A stretch of DNA of 64,000 nucleotides from Phanerochaete sordida (GCA_019973155.2 BPQB01000058.1:62001-126000); one strand, 5' to 3'. Counted from the stretch's first letter, positions 24,759-36,330 are shown. Translations and numbers: made by a program. The notes: a model not told the origin generated them from the sequence alone.

Positions 24759-25786
24759 TATCTGTCTTCCAACCGTGTAGATCTCTTTGTTTTGCGACAC
24801 ATGCTCTGAACATCGTTATCCTTTCCCAGTTAGACTGCTGGTTCTTCGAGATTCTTTTCTGGGTGCTGCAGGTTAGCACTTAGTATCCGAAATTCTCGGA
24901 TGTCACGGTACATTGGACACTGAGATAGCTAAGCACAATTAATATCGTCACAGTCTTTCTCAAACCAGGTAGCTGTTAATGTCATGGGGCGGAGCGCTGA
25001 CCGAGGCTGCGTCTAGGGAACTCCGCGAGGGCTGCGCTAGTCCACGCAAACGCACCACTGCTCTGCACACGCCAGCCGTTCTCACGTCTCCAGCGAATTA
25101 GCGAAAAGTCCTGCTCGTGTGGGATATTGCCTGATAAACAGTGATATTCGTATATCCAGAGCGTTCGGAGGCTCGACCCTCGAACGGGCGCCATGCCTGC
25201 CTCATTTACGCCGAGATCATTGGGCTAAACGCCTCATGTCTTCCAGCAGCCACCACCACAGTTCCGCCCAGTCCGCGTCGTGTATACCATACGGTCTCCG
25301 CAAGTTCTGAAAATCTCAGGGCCACGGTGCAGAGTAACGCACGTCCCAAAAGAGCAGCCCGTATCTCGGACCCGTTTCATTTCAGCGGGGCGGGCGCACC
25401 GGAGAATACAGTCCCCCCAGGCTCGCTCGCAGCGGTTGATCGTCCCAGGCCCCCTTTGTGATAGTCTAGGTGCGAGTCTGTTGCATATGGTGACTTCATT
25501 TCCTCACGCTTTTCATCAGAGTCCTGGCCTCTACGTCAGCAGAGGACAGATGGCAACTAACCGTGGGTCCCGATGTCTCCCAACGTGCCCTGCAGCCTGC
25601 CAGTCACGACCAGGCATAATTCAACTGAGGCAGCGTGGCTGTGACTTCTCCGGCTCTCCCTACTTGATGGGCCCCTCGTGCGAGTGGCATGCCGTATAAA
25701 CCGCGTTGCGCCGCGCTAGTATAAGGGGTCTCCTCGCCCCTTCGCATTGCCCACCGCTTGTCACCGGCAGTGACATTACACTCGCT
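24759..25786. other. Intergenic, about 1 kb, no gene recognised
   Basis: Follows the CFT1 stop. Several short open frames exist on both strands but none resembles a known protein or shows convincing splice structure. It marks the change from tightly packed housekeeping genes to the looser region. A TATA-like element (gtataa) occurs near 25690, about 95 bases before the next start. Confidence 0.4.
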
Positions 25787-27340
25787 ATGCTGTCGTCTCT
25801 CCTCCCGTCGGATAATAAGAGCTCTGCTCGCAACCGCACCAACAATTCCAAGGTCAGTCTTGGAGGGCTCTTCGACGTCGTTCGGTCTGACCCTATTCCA
25901 GTATGTCTTGGAGGTTCCTCGGGGATTTTCGGTCCACGTCTTCAAGACTCCGTCACCACCAGCGTATGCGCAGTCCGGCGCAGCCAAAACCGACTACTCC
26001 AGTAGAACACCGTCGAGCACGGGGAGGAAGCAGCAAGACTATCCAAGCCCCTCTCGCCCAGACCCGAGCCGGAAGCCGTCGTTTGGCCGCGCGAACGACT
26101 ACTTTGGGGAGCAGACCGAAGAGTACGATCGTAGTCTCGAGCTCACTCGTACGAAGTCGCACAAGCCCTACAGCATTTACCCGGGAGCCATTCCGGACAG
26201 CTATATTTATGAACGTTCGATCGCGTCGGTGTCTGACCTGCCTGGCAGCCCGTCGTCATCAGAGTCCAGCTCTGACACCGAGTCGCTCGATACCCCGATA
26301 GAGGCGTCCTCGATTCGTGCAAGATGCAGCGTAGAGACCCTGGAGGCTACACTCTACGACACGCAAAACACTCAGGTCGCTCCCTTATCGACGAGCCCGT
26401 ATGGATCGTCGTACATCGCTGGTCCGCCTGCGGGACGTCAGCTCGTTGTCCCCCCTACGACCACTTCCCCTCTCCGATACCCGCCAGCAGACGATGACGA
26501 AAGCACAGTTGTGTCTGAAGACGAGCAGGTAACCAGGCTGGTGCAGTCACCCCCGCTCGGCTACCCACCCGTCGTACCTATCACGACCCCGCTCGTGATT
26601 CCGCCACTGCCCGTCCGACGCAACTCGGACGAACGCTCCTCGCGGTCGCAGGCCCCCACACTCACGCGGCGAGACTCCACGCAGCCGACCTCGCGCACGA
26701 GTTCTCCGCCTGGCGGCGTAGCTCCGGGCGAGGTTGCCATACGGATGCCGCCTGGCCTGCAGCACGTGACCGCTCCTGCGCCCGTTTCGCGCAGCACGTC
26801 GCGCAGGCCTTCGACCACGACGCCCCCTGTAACACCTCCAGCAGGTACGGGTCGGTCGCCGAAAAGCGAACGACCGTCGCTCTCGCGAAGCCGCTCGACG
26901 AGCCCCGCGGAGGCGCCGGCGAAGACCGTACGCTGGCACGAGGACCTTATCTCGCCCTCGCTGCCGCCACCTGGCGAGCGGCGCAAGGGATGGTTCAACC
27001 GCCGAGGGTGAGTTTAGCCTGCCTTGCTCCCTCCACGCGTGAGACTAACCTTTGTCCCCCGCCAGCGACCAGCTGTGGACGAACGACGGCAGGTACAAGT
27101 CGCCAGAGTCGGGACAGGAGTATCCTCCCGATCTCGCGGTACGTGCGATCTTCCTCGCGCTTTGTGCGATGCTGACATCGCAACCTGCAGTGCTACCCCG
27201 AGACGAACTGCGGCTGGATGAACGAGGATGGCGTCCGCATCGACATGCAGCACCGCCTTGTCCCGAAGCCGCCTCTGCGCTCCGCACTCAAGCGTTCGAA
27301 GAACTCGTCCAGCTCCGTCGAGCAGGTCTCAATAAGTTAG
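25787..27340 (+). CDS. Hypothetical Ser/Pro/Thr-rich protein
   Basis: Not recognised. Exons 25787-25852, 25902-27007, 27066-27138 and 27191-27340 join in frame to 464 codons plus stop, with standard donors and acceptors. After a short start (MLSSLLPSDNKSS) comes YVLEVPRGFSVHVFKTPSP, the only ordered-looking part of the N-terminus. The large second exon is low-complexity Ser, Pro, Thr and Arg, with many RRxS/SRSxS-like sites and the segment AKTVRWHEDLISPSLPPP. The short final exons (DQLWTNDGRYKSPESGQEYP, CYPETNCGWMNEDG) contain Trp and Cys and look conserved-type rather than random. It is probably an intrinsically disordered, phosphorylated protein; its role is unknown. Confidence 0.75.
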
Positions 27341-27949
27341 CTATTCGTATGTTATTTGATTTATCTCCCATATTTCCTCGCACACGCTCCCATATTCGAG
27401 CGGACTACAGCGACAAACCGTGTAGCAGTACTAGACCTTAACATATACCTAAGCTATGATACCTCAGGCAGTGCCCCTACGAGATGTACTATATATTTGA
27501 CCAATTACACTGTATCACCACACAAGCATATGTACAATGTCCACCTTGATGAGTCCACTGGCGTGCTAGCATTGACGGGGGACAAGACAGAGTCCGAAAG
27601 TCTGATTATCGAATAATTGAGCCCTAGTTGTATGCAAGGCATCCGTTGCCCAAGGCAGACGCCCGGAGTCACAGTCAGCGGTAGTATGCAGGAACCCCAC
27701 AGTAGTGTGGTTTAGGCCTCGCTGGCTAGCCAGGACGTGCGGTAGCACGGCCTCCAGGGTACTAGATCAGGGCCCGATGGGTCTTCTCGAATGTACGCTC
27801 GCCTGTTAGATACCGGAGAGTACTTCGAAGTGGTCGGAGATCCTAGCAAAAGCATCCATGCGCAGCCCGGGTATTGTATTGAACGCAGACGAGACGACTG
27901 CTACAGTATGCGGGCAGATACTTGTGTTGCGATTCAGCGTTAAGTACGT
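27341..27949. other. Intergenic, AT-rich, left border of accessory island
   Basis: AT-rich DNA between the Ser/Pro-rich gene and the first F-box gene, whose 3' ends face each other. It should hold both terminators. No gene or repeat is seen. Confidence 0.4.
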
Positions 27950-29344
27950 CTAATGACGGACATGGAACGACACGCAAAGCTCGAGTTTCTGGTGCGATTC
28001 CATGGACAACCGACTGCGAATAAACGTTTCAGTCGCTGCACGACACTCTTCAACCTGCTCCAGCCAAACTCCCGGCCCCGCCCTCTGGTTGACATCCCCC
28101 GAGGGCGATGTCTCTCCCCACAAGCGCGCTTTTGAGAAGTGCAGCCGCACCTCCATCCGAAGATATTGCAAACGCGCGAAGGCAGAGTTGAGCGCAGCCC
28201 AATCAAGGCTACCAAACTCTTCTCTGAACACGTTCTGGTAAGCAGCGAAGTTCCAGTCCTCAAAATCGGAGTAGACCAACAGGACGTAGGTGAAGTCGAC
28301 GACGGCTGTAGTCGCAGCAGATGCAATCCGAGAGTTCAAGAATTCTGCTATCGAATTCCAGTACGCATGGTAGATGTGCTGAGAGGAAAAGGTAAAATGG
28401 ATCTCGTCGAGCGTTGGACATACGGAAGGATGGGAGCGTAGTTCGGGCGTAGGAATGCTGCGCCACTTGAGTACGCGTAAATTGCTGCAGTTCCGAAGAA
28501 ATCCGTGCGCAGCAGCTATGTATGCCTCGTACTCCGCGGTACGAGTGTCCTGATGGGAGGAGTGGTAATGTGACAAGGAAGTAAGGGCGGCCATATCCAG
28601 GTTTGCTGACAGAAAGTCAAACCACGTGCGATCGCGAGAAAGGATGGATATGTCAAGGTCTTGAACATGGACGGGGAGTGTTTGAGCGGTGGATGCCGCC
28701 GTATCAGAAGGCTGCAGTGGAGTCGTGGACCAAACCTGCAATGTCTGAATACTAGGAAAGTGCGACAGGAATATCGACAAAGACCGGAAGTCGACGTCGA
28801 CGGCCAACGACTCAAGTCGTAATGTCTGTATGCTGCAACCCTTGGGAAGGGAGGCCACAGAGTGAGTCGTGCTGAATTGCAGGGAATAAATTTCAAGTGT
28901 GACCAGTTTCGGTATAAGGATGAGTACGCTGGAAAGCTGTTGGGGAGTAGTGACTCTGGAGAATGTGGCGGCGCCAGGCCCGTACCACTCCATCTTGATA
29001 AGGAGGCTTCGTACATTGACTGAGATCCGTGTGCATGTAGTCAAGAGGGATAGTATGCCATCTAGGGTACCTGAGTCGTCGAGCAAGTGGCACTTGCAGT
29101 GGGTATCCGGATGAGTCGCACACCATGTCCATTGGTCGTCACATGGAGGCCAGCGGATACAGTGGAATAGGTGGAAAGAGCCTGCTGGTAGCCATTGCTT
29201 GCTGACGAGAGTACAGGAGCGAAGACTGTCCATATCGTCGTGCAAGAAATCGACCACGTAGTCGACCATCTCTGTCGGAAGGAGGACTGACTCGGAGGTC
29301 GAATCCTGCGACGTCGTTCGCGCCGAAGACTCGAGCGTGTCCAT
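27950..29344 (-). CDS. F-box protein, copy 1 (subgroup A)
   Basis: Single-exon gene of 464 codons. The F-box is at residues about 22-60: LLPTEMVDYVVDFLHDD, then SLRSCTLVSKQWLPAGSFHLF. By family it would bind Skp1 in an SCF ubiquitin ligase. Directly after it comes the signature shared by all copies here, WPPCDDQW followed by CKCHLLDDSG. The rest is about 350 residues of Leu-rich, Ser/Thr-rich sequence with LRVLKWRS-type strands that suggest a divergent leucine-rich repeat fold. The end has the shared blocks RLQYLRMEVRL and FIRSRLSMESHQKLEL. It lies tail to head with copy 2 on the same strand. Substrate unknown. Confidence 0.88.
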   Translation of the reverse strand: MDTLESSARTTSQDSTSESVLLPTEMVDYVVDFLHDDMDSLRSCTLVSKQWLPAGSFHLFHCIRWPPCDDQWTWCATHPDTHCKCHLLDDSGTLDGILSLLTTCTRISVNVRSLLIKMEWYGPGAATFSRVTTPQQLSSVLILIPKLVTLEIYSLQFSTTHSVASLPKGCSIQTLRLESLAVDVDFRSLSIFLSHFPSIQTLQVWSTTPLQPSDTAASTAQTLPVHVQDLDISILSRDRTWFDFLSANLDMAALTSLSHYHSSHQDTRTAEYEAYIAAAHGFLRNCSNLRVLKWRSIPTPELRSHPSVCPTLDEIHFTFSSQHIYHAYWNSIAEFLNSRIASAATTAVVDFTYVLLVYSDFEDWNFAAYQNVFREEFGSLDWAALNSAFARLQYLRMEVRLHFSKARLWGETSPSGDVNQRAGPGVWLEQVEECRAATETFIRSRLSMESHQKLELCVSFHVRH

Positions 29345-29598
29345 CTATTGCTGTGCTCTGAATACATGATAAACACCAACCACCTCTCATGAAGAGCTCA
29401 AACAGCCTGACGTACGTTCTCGTTCTCGTATTTGCAGATGACGGTCGCAAGCAAGCGATACGCCGAGCACAGCCGCGGAGCCGAGATCACGTGAGGACTG
29501 GTGGGCGACCTGGGCATTCTCGCGAATAATGACAGAATTCTCCTACGCCGCTGTCGAGTTCAAGATAGATCATCGATAAGACCTGAGTGAAGGTCGCT

Positions 29599-30984
29599 TC
29601 ATCGAAATACGGGAGAAAAGGATACACGAAGATCCAGGCGCTGATCCGCAGACAGCGTGAGGCGATTTCTGACTACGCTGTCCAGGATGCTCCGATACAC
29701 GTCTGAGTCTCCAGGCCATTCGTACTGCTCCGAACGAATTGAAATTGAAAAGCCCTCCGCTCGACGCAGGCTGGTCCCCTGTGTCTGCACGGTGACTGTC
29801 TTCCGAAGCTCCAGCTTCATGTTGATCGTCAGGGCGCGGAGTTGCGCTACCACGGCATTCAGCACCGGCCAATCAAGTACTTCCAGCATCCGGCGGAAGC
29901 TTCTTGCTAGGGCAGCTGTGTCAAGCTCTGATTCGTCCTGGAGGATGTCGTTGATGACCTTGAGTTCGCAGAATAACTCCTGCACGGTGGACCCAAGGGT
30001 ACTGTTCATGCTCTCGCCTATCGAATCGCGCAGAGAACTCCGGACGCCTGTCGTATCGTAGGAGCAGCTGCCAAGAAAGCGCAGCTCACGCAGCGTTGGA
30101 TGAGTAGAGGGGTATGACAGGAGTCCCCGGTACACGAAGTCTTGGACAGTGATGGACCTCAGAGCGGTGCATCTGGCGAGAAGGCGATGGAAGGCAGGCG
30201 CCATGGCGTCGTCATCGTGCAGAGAGACGACATCGTGCACAGTAAGGGAGGTGATTGTGGACGCGTCGATATGGCTACACACCCGGTCGAGCCAGACAGC
30301 GCCAGTTTCGGCCAGCCGGAAGGATAGCTCAAGATGTTCGACCTCGACTAGGTGGACAGGCGGCGTCAACGACGTCGGCAGGTCGAGCATGGGCTCAATG
30401 TTACGGAGGGAAAGGGTTGAAAGGCTGGTGAAGTGGGAAAGGAGATCGAGGATTTGCTGGAGATCAAGGTCGGAAGAGGGCGCCACCAAACGGAGCGTGT
30501 GCAAAGCTCGCGCTGCCGGCTTCGGCGCAAGACCGGAAGTTCCTGGAATAAACTCCATGCCCCCAAGCACAAGGCTGTGAGCCCTAGGGGTGAGGTCGAG
30601 TATTTCTGCTATTTCGAGTGGGGAGATGGTCCGAGCAAAGCGCTGACGTCGGCTGGACTCTGGTTCGAACCACGCCATGACCGTGATGTGCAAGTCCCGC
30701 ACATTGTCGGAGATGCGAGGAGTGGTTCTGAGCAGAGTTTTGAAGTAGGCGAGAGTAGCAATTTCCCCGGCCAAGTGACGACATTGGCAGGTGTATCCAG
30801 ATTCTACCACGCGCTGGTCCCAGTTACACCGACATGGGGGCCAGCGCAGGTGCGAAAATAGATGGAAAGAGCATGCCGGGAGACATACGCGATGTACGAG
30901 GGAGCAATGCCGAAGACTGCGCTTGTCGTTGTGAAGAAAGTCAATGATGTAGTCTAACAGTTCTTGAGGCAGGACTGGCATCAT
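29599..30984 (-). CDS. F-box protein, copy 2 (divergent subgroup)
   Basis: Single-exon gene; the first ATG in frame is at 30984, giving about 461 codons. The F-box is LPQELLDYIIDFLHNDKRSL then CSLVHRVCLPACSFHLF, so the usual Trp of the VSKQW block is Cys here. The following signature is WPPCRCNW and CQCRHLAGE. The C-terminus keeps WPVLNAVVAQLRALTINM and NRLTLSADQRLDLRVSF, matching the other copies. It is the most divergent of the intact copies. Expected role: substrate receptor of an SCF complex; target unknown. Confidence 0.85.
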   Translation of the reverse strand: MMPVLPQELLDYIIDFLHNDKRSLRHCSLVHRVCLPACSFHLFSHLRWPPCRCNWDQRVVESGYTCQCRHLAGEIATLAYFKTLLRTTPRISDNVRDLHITVMAWFEPESSRRQRFARTISPLEIAEILDLTPRAHSLVLGGMEFIPGTSGLAPKPAARALHTLRLVAPSSDLDLQQILDLLSHFTSLSTLSLRNIEPMLDLPTSLTPPVHLVEVEHLELSFRLAETGAVWLDRVCSHIDASTITSLTVHDVVSLHDDDAMAPAFHRLLARCTALRSITVQDFVYRGLLSYPSTHPTLRELRFLGSCSYDTTGVRSSLRDSIGESMNSTLGSTVQELFCELKVINDILQDESELDTAALARSFRRMLEVLDWPVLNAVVAQLRALTINMKLELRKTVTVQTQGTSLRRAEGFSISIRSEQYEWPGDSDVYRSILDSVVRNRLTLSADQRLDLRVSFSPVFR

Positions 30985-31352
30985 ACGCAACGCGACACGC
31001 GCGAGTAGCTATATGAGCGAGGACCTGGGATTCGGAGTCACAGCGAGAGGCTGGTTAGCCAGGGCGAGCAGGACTAGTTTCACACACGTGTAAGCGTTTT
31101 GATGCATTTCTCATGCTCAATCCGAATCGACTTACTTCCGATAGGGTCAAGGCGAGATGGCGAGTGCTTGCGAAGGGGAGAACTACGTTCGACAAGGACA
31201 CCAGTCACCCACGTGGCATCCACGCGAGCGAGCGACAAGCCGACCCCGAAGCGAAATTACGCATGCGCAATTTGCCAGACAACTCTGCATGAGTTTTTAC
31301 AGAGAAATCGGAAGAATGGCATTGACCACGAAATATGGAGATACATATAAAT
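30985..31352. other. Intergenic between F-box copy 2 and S28 peptidase
   Basis: Holds the promoter of F-box copy 2 and the 3' end of the S28 gene. No gene or repeat recognised. Confidence 0.35.
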
Positions 31353-33389
31353 CTATGTGCTCTTCCTTCTAGGCGAGTAGCTCCGCTTCGCAGGCTTGCT
31401 CGGCTTGAAACCCTCGAGCCAGGTCTTCATGAACGTCAGCGAGCGCTGCTGCACGGCGAGCACCGTCGGGTCCACGGATCCATTCTCAGTGATAAGATCG
31501 GAACAGTGAAAGCCATCTCCCACAGCAATGGGCTGCTCGTTCGTGCTGCGGGTCGTCGCGCCATCCGCAGAGACGGTCGACTCGCGCCATGGATCGCCTA
31601 TGAGACGCTTCAGTTCAGCTTCGTCGAGGACAGAAGGAACAGGACTTGCGCTGTCCATTGGCGAAGAAGAGACGGTCGATACTGACGTTCCAGCCCTTGT
31701 AGGCCTCGTTGACGAACTGGACGTTCGGCGCGGTAGGTTTGGGGAAGGCCTCCGGGAAGAAGTACGTGCACTGGCGCTGGAGCAAACGTTCATCCCTGCT
31801 ACCAACCGTCGCACGAATACACACACCTCATCGTAGCTCGGTTGAACCAGTCGTGTCACGACGGCGGGGTGGTTTTGAGGGGGACCGTCTTGCAGGAAAC
31901 CGACCTGAGTGCAGCTGCCCGACACACGTATGAGTGCCTTGACTTGTTCTTCGCCGATTATGACTCACACGATCCACTCCCAAGAACGGCCATCGTTACC
32001 AAGGGAGGTGTCGGAGTAATAGGTCTGCGAGGAGTTGTAACTGCCTAGACAATCTCTGAAGCAGTGTTAGGAAGCGCGCCTTTCGCGATAAATGTGCAGC
32101 TTACACGACGTCTGTCTTTCCGCAGACTAGACCATTTCATCAGTATGTAATGTTTACTCGTATTGGGAATCACTCACCGTCTTTGAGGTACGTAGAATTC
32201 CAATACGAACCCCACGCCGTCAAGGCGTGCTCGAGCCCAAAGCCAGACGCGGGAGCGACAGTGCCATTTTTGACCTCGAGCGCGTCGCAGAATTGGAAAA
32301 ACTGGCCCTCCGAGCCGGTGTCCGGGGACAGACTCTGCCAATCCCAAAGGTTGTTCCGCACTGCATTCAAGCTTTATCGGTGCACAGAGCGGCGGAGAGT
32401 AGCGAGGCACTTACGGGAACCCGCGACGTCGTCCAGGTGTGTGAGGTCCTGCATTCCCCAGTTCGCCTTGAGCGCGTCGATCTCGGCCTTCGTGCCGCTC
32501 GTGAAGACCTTGTCCACGTGCGCGATAACGGCCTCGACGTCTGCCGAGCAGTTCTTAGGCATGAACTGCCGGATTGGCTCGAAGTAACCCCAATAATCCC
32601 TGCACGCGTATGCCGTCAGCCAGGGCTTCTATAACCGCACGTAGCGTACGTACAGGATAGCCTCGACCACGGCCGAAGACGCGTAGCCCGCGCGGAAGAG
32701 GTTCGGCTTGTTCACCATCGCCCAGCTCGTGAGCGCGCCGGAGTAGCTGCCGCCAACGAGCACCCACGGTGCCTGGGTGTTCGGCTTGACCGCGTCGCCG
32801 CCGGGCATCGGGAGCACGACATTGTTCGCAAAGTATTCGAGATCGTCTATCGCCTGCTGGATCGTATGGAAGCGCAGGCTGGACACCTCGAGGTTGCCGA
32901 AGGGCGTCGAGTTTCCGTAGAAGCGGTGCTCGAGCACGATGGTCGCGCCCTTCTGCTGCTGCGCAATCTGCCCATTGACCGTGCGGTTCGTGAGGTAGCC
33001 CGTGTACCCCGCGCCGTTGACTTCGCCCGGCGTGAACAGCACGATGGGACCGCCTGCCACAGTGCGCGTGTCGTTAGCGGCGGCGGGGCGCGCTGGGTAT
33101 CCTACGCACCTTTCTCGTAGAATTCCCAGGTCGTCCAGAACCGCTGCTTGAACGTGCCGAGCTTCGGGTTCGTGTGGTCGATCAGCTGGTCGAAGAGATA
33201 CGTCGTGTTCAGCGGCGGCAGAGCCGCACCCGAGGCGTCTGTTACGACAAGGTCGTCCGCTGACAGCGGGGGCACCGCCGGTGCCCGTGGCATGTTCCCG
33301 TGCAGGCGGCCATCGGGCAGTCTGGCGAGAGCGGCGCCGGAAGCAGCGAGCGCGAGGAGCGCAGAGGCGAGTCTCCAGCCTGGAGCCAT
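31353..33389 (-). CDS. Secreted serine carboxypeptidase, peptidase family S28
   Basis: Prolyl-carboxypeptidase/DPP-II-like exopeptidase, secreted and probably acid-active. Eight exons on the minus strand: 33389-33110, 33053-32654, 32599-32415, 32360-32178, 32044-31969, 31914-31827, 31776-31650, 31597-31353. They join to 527 codons plus stop. The signal peptide is LASALLALAASGAALA near the start. Family blocks are FDQLIDHTNPKLGTFKQRFW, LEHRFYG and the nucleophile motif GGSYSG. The catalytic Asp is in FANGQRDPW and the His in FHCSDL, completing the Ser-Asp-His triad. The last intron (31649-31598) starts with GC, not GT, yet splicing it is what restores NGQRDPW. It lies inside the F-box/G1-peptidase island, suggesting a role in nutrient proteolysis together with the G1 enzymes. 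Confidence 0.92.
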
Positions 33390-34411
33390 GGCTGGTTATG
33401 GGGGAGCGGCCGTGCGTGGTGTTATCGGGACGCGACATGCTGCTATTAATCTCGACGGAAGGTGGAGGCGCACCGCGTGCCGTGGATGCATGAACCACAT
33501 TGCTCCGGAACGTCCGTTGGTCAGTCGCTCTGGTCATTCGACTGCAGCATCATGGTAAGAAGAGAACGGATGGCATGCGGCTCCGCGGGCTTCTGCGAGA
33601 GCAGAGATGTCCGCGGTTGATCCTTCGTCCACGGCACCGAGTTTGGATGATCTGGGAAACAGCTGCCGTCGTTGAGGCTGTTGCGGGCTATACACGGGGA
33701 CAGTTACCGTCTGGACGGCATACTGAGGCAGTGATAAGATATCGTAGGACGACTGACATGCGGAGTGGGCACATCCTTGCACGAGGCCTTATCCAGAGTC
33801 TATTCTGGTGTTGCTTCGACCAGGTCAGATCTCGCAAGGAGTTTGCTGAACAGGACAGATACTCTCATGGTTGCATCATGTGGTCTTGACGTGGCGCACC
33901 GCCGGCCCTTCTGCGAGACAGGGATGACCTGGAGATGGAGAGTGTGGTGGATTCCTTGGGCATGGGCGTCCGAAGGACAAGCACTTCGGGTCCGCATTCT
34001 GCACGCGAAACAACACGGTACCGCCACGATAGAAGCAATGGAGTGTAAGAGCACCGGAGAGATGTGTGAATAGCACGTGGAATCACAGCTCATGCAGCGT
34101 GAAGCGGAGAGAATGGAGTTGAAGACATACCTCAACATAACGCTGAAAATCAACATTCGCCACTTATTCCTCACAGGGCTCGCTCACAAGCAGCTCCATG
34201 CATAGACCCAGGACATTCATCGAGCGAGTATTGACACAACTGTTGGAAGGGGCGAATTTATACAAGGAGGAGCAGGGTGAGAGTCGCAGAGTCGAAAGCG
34301 CGAAAGCGCCGCTCAGTTCGGCACGATCGGGGTCCTGAAACCGCCTGGACCCCGTACACCGCTCACCGCGATGGAAGGCATAGTATATTCACTGCTGCAC
34401 ATGTACTACTG
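33390..34411. other. Gene-free interval, about 1 kb
   Basis: Between the S28 start and the 3' end of F-box copy 3. Short open frames only, none recognisable. Near 34326-34370 it contains a diverged match to the ggggtc-type dispersed motif described in the findings. Confidence 0.4.
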
Positions 34412-35887
34412 TTAACGAATAGCAGTCAGAGAGATAAAGATGCGTAAGTCGCAGTGTAAATCGCCGTGTAAATCGGGTAATAAATGGGCCCTCATTCCCT
34501 CCTCTAGAAATACTTGACACCTCTCCGCCTCTCTCCGCCACCTTTGAAGTGCCGCCTCGGTATGCGCATCCCTCGGGGCCTTCCCAGCCTCCCATATCCG
34601 CTCCAAGCGCAGACTGAGTCGAATATTAAGCGCTTTCAGCTTGCTCCAGGAGCCATTTAGCCGATCCCAGTTTATGCTGCTCAAATATTCGGACATTGCC
34701 GCCTGGCACGAGTCCCCTTGGCTGACGCGCACCGACACGGTGTCGTACGTCAGCACGACGTCCAGAGAATCGACGGTAGATGCAAGTGGACACTGCATGA
34801 GCTCCGCAGCTGTGTTCCAGTGCCCCGCATAGAGCCGCACGTGCGCGTGGCGGGAGCCGCGGAAGCGCAGCTTTCGCAGGGTCGGGCATGGGCCGGAACA
34901 GGCGAGCACTGAGCGGACGGTGGCATCATCGCATGTTATGGAGCGCAGCGCGGTACACCTCCGAAGGGCGGCGTGCAGCACTGCTTGTGTTTGTGCATGG
35001 ACGTCGTGATGCGGCAGCACGTCACCGGTGAGGTAGAGATTTGTCAGCACCTCGAGATCCATCTGCGAGAATACGGCGGTGAGCCACTTCGGAATGGGTG
35101 TCTTCGTGCAGATGAAGAGCTCCAGAGCAGCGGACCGAGCTAAGCGTGATGAAGTTGGAAGGAGTACGGGCAATGTATCTGAATCACGTCCCAAAGAAAG
35201 GAAGTCGATGCTCAAAAAGCTGGAAATAAAGTCGAGCGAGTACTGGCAGTCGATCTCTTGAGAGGAGAAGCCCAGTACGAGCTCTTCAATATGGCCCTTG
35301 AGCTTGAAAGGCGCGCGCGGTGACCGAGTATCGAAATATAACGATGACATCTCCAGGGACTGGACCTGCGGGATGAGGTCTAGCAGGCCATCGAGTTGGT
35401 GAGCGGTTGCCACCATCTGATTGTACCTTTCTATGGACGCTAAGACATTATTTCCATATAGCCCCAGCTTCAATCCGAGGGATTGTACGTTCCTGGAGAT
35501 ACGGGGGCTGGAGTTGAGCAGCGTATATAGGTTGTCCAGGGTATCTGAGGGATCGTGGAGATGGCATTTGCAGCGTGAAGAGGAGAGGAGGATTTTCGAT
35601 TTCATGGCAATCCACTGATGCTCGCATGGTGGCCAGCGTAGCTTGGAGAACAAATGAAAGGAGCTAGCGGATGACCACGCTTGACAAACGAGGGAGCAGG
35701 CCCGCAGCGTTGAAAAATCGTCGTACAGGAAGTCGACGACATAGTCCAGGAGCTCCTGCGGCAGGTTGGACAGGTAGACCTTCTGAGGAATGGTCCTAAG
35801 CACGGCCTGTATAGGCTGCGACGTGCTCAGACTGTCATTGTCTGTGCCTGGATGCGTGCTGCAGGAAAGCCAGCCTGAGCATGACTC
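34412..35887 (-). CDS. F-box protein, copy 3 (start unresolved)
   Basis: One long exon of about 490 codons. The F-box is LPQELLDYVVDFLYDD, TLRACSLVCQAW, SSFHLF, followed by WPPCEHQW and CKCHLHDPSDTLDNL. The C-terminus has WDRLNGSWSKLKALNIRLSL and a final DLRIFISL strand, as in the relatives. No ATG occurs in frame before the F-box. The open frame begins just after a good splice acceptor (pyrimidine tract then attgccag, ending about 35888), so a small 5' exon with the start codon probably lies upstream, between 35890 and about 36150. This makes it the only copy here with a likely intron. Confidence 0.8.
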   Translation of the reverse strand, partial: ESCSGWLSCSTHPGTDNDSLSTSQPIQAVLRTIPQKVYLSNLPQELLDYVVDFLYDDFSTLRACSLVCQAWSSASSFHLFSKLRWPPCEHQWIAMKSKILLSSSRCKCHLHDPSDTLDNLYTLLNSSPRISRNVQSLGLKLGLYGNNVLASIERYNQMVATAHQLDGLLDLIPQVQSLEMSSLYFDTRSPRAPFKLKGHIEELVLGFSSQEIDCQYSLDFISSFLSIDFLSLGRDSDTLPVLLPTSSRLARSAALELFICTKTPIPKWLTAVFSQMDLEVLTNLYLTGDVLPHHDVHAQTQAVLHAALRRCTALRSITCDDATVRSVLACSGPCPTLRKLRFRGSRHAHVRLYAGHWNTAAELMQCPLASTVDSLDVVLTYDTVSVRVSQGDSCQAAMSEYLSSINWDRLNGSWSKLKALNIRLSLRLERIWEAGKAPRDAHTEAALQRWRREAERCQVFLEEGMRAHLLPDLHGDLHCDLRIFISLTAIR

Positions 35888-36330
35888 GACAACTGGCAAT
35901 TAAAGAGGTAGCCCGCACCGTCCACCGTTTTGACTGGCTCGCTCGACCTGGATCGTAACAGCCTGCGGCGCTCTCCCTGTTTTCAGCTTGCGGTAACGGA
36001 GGAGCCTGTTGAACATTGCGGTTCAGAGCAGTCTTTGCTCGCGCTCGCGAGGTCTGAACGGTAGCGGTGCACGCTCGCGTGAACTCCACGTGGAGAGCCG
36101 CCGCGGGCTCCCACGGTTTCTTCGACGATTCTTTCGCTTCCAACATCCATTTCAGTCTTCACCCCAGGTCAGTCTAGAGCTGCAGACTGCGTTCCTGGTC
36201 ACTGAGACTGCAGGTCGTAGGAGTAATTCATTTCTCTGACGCTTCCGTCCCGCGATATTCGAAGGCTCAGGCCGTCAGTGACTACCTCGCTTCGGAGACC
36301 CCATCGCTCACAGATCTAGCTAGGATCACC
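35888..36330. promoter_or_regulatory. Divergent region between F-box copies 3 and 4
   Basis: The two F-box genes point away from each other. This 440-base stretch must carry the missing first exon of copy 3 and both promoters. No TATA box was identified. Confidence 0.4.

Noticed and set aside
30655..30680. Sequence ggttcgaacc resembling a tRNA B box
   Set aside because: It lies inside an intact F-box coding frame and no A box or acceptor stem can be paired around it.
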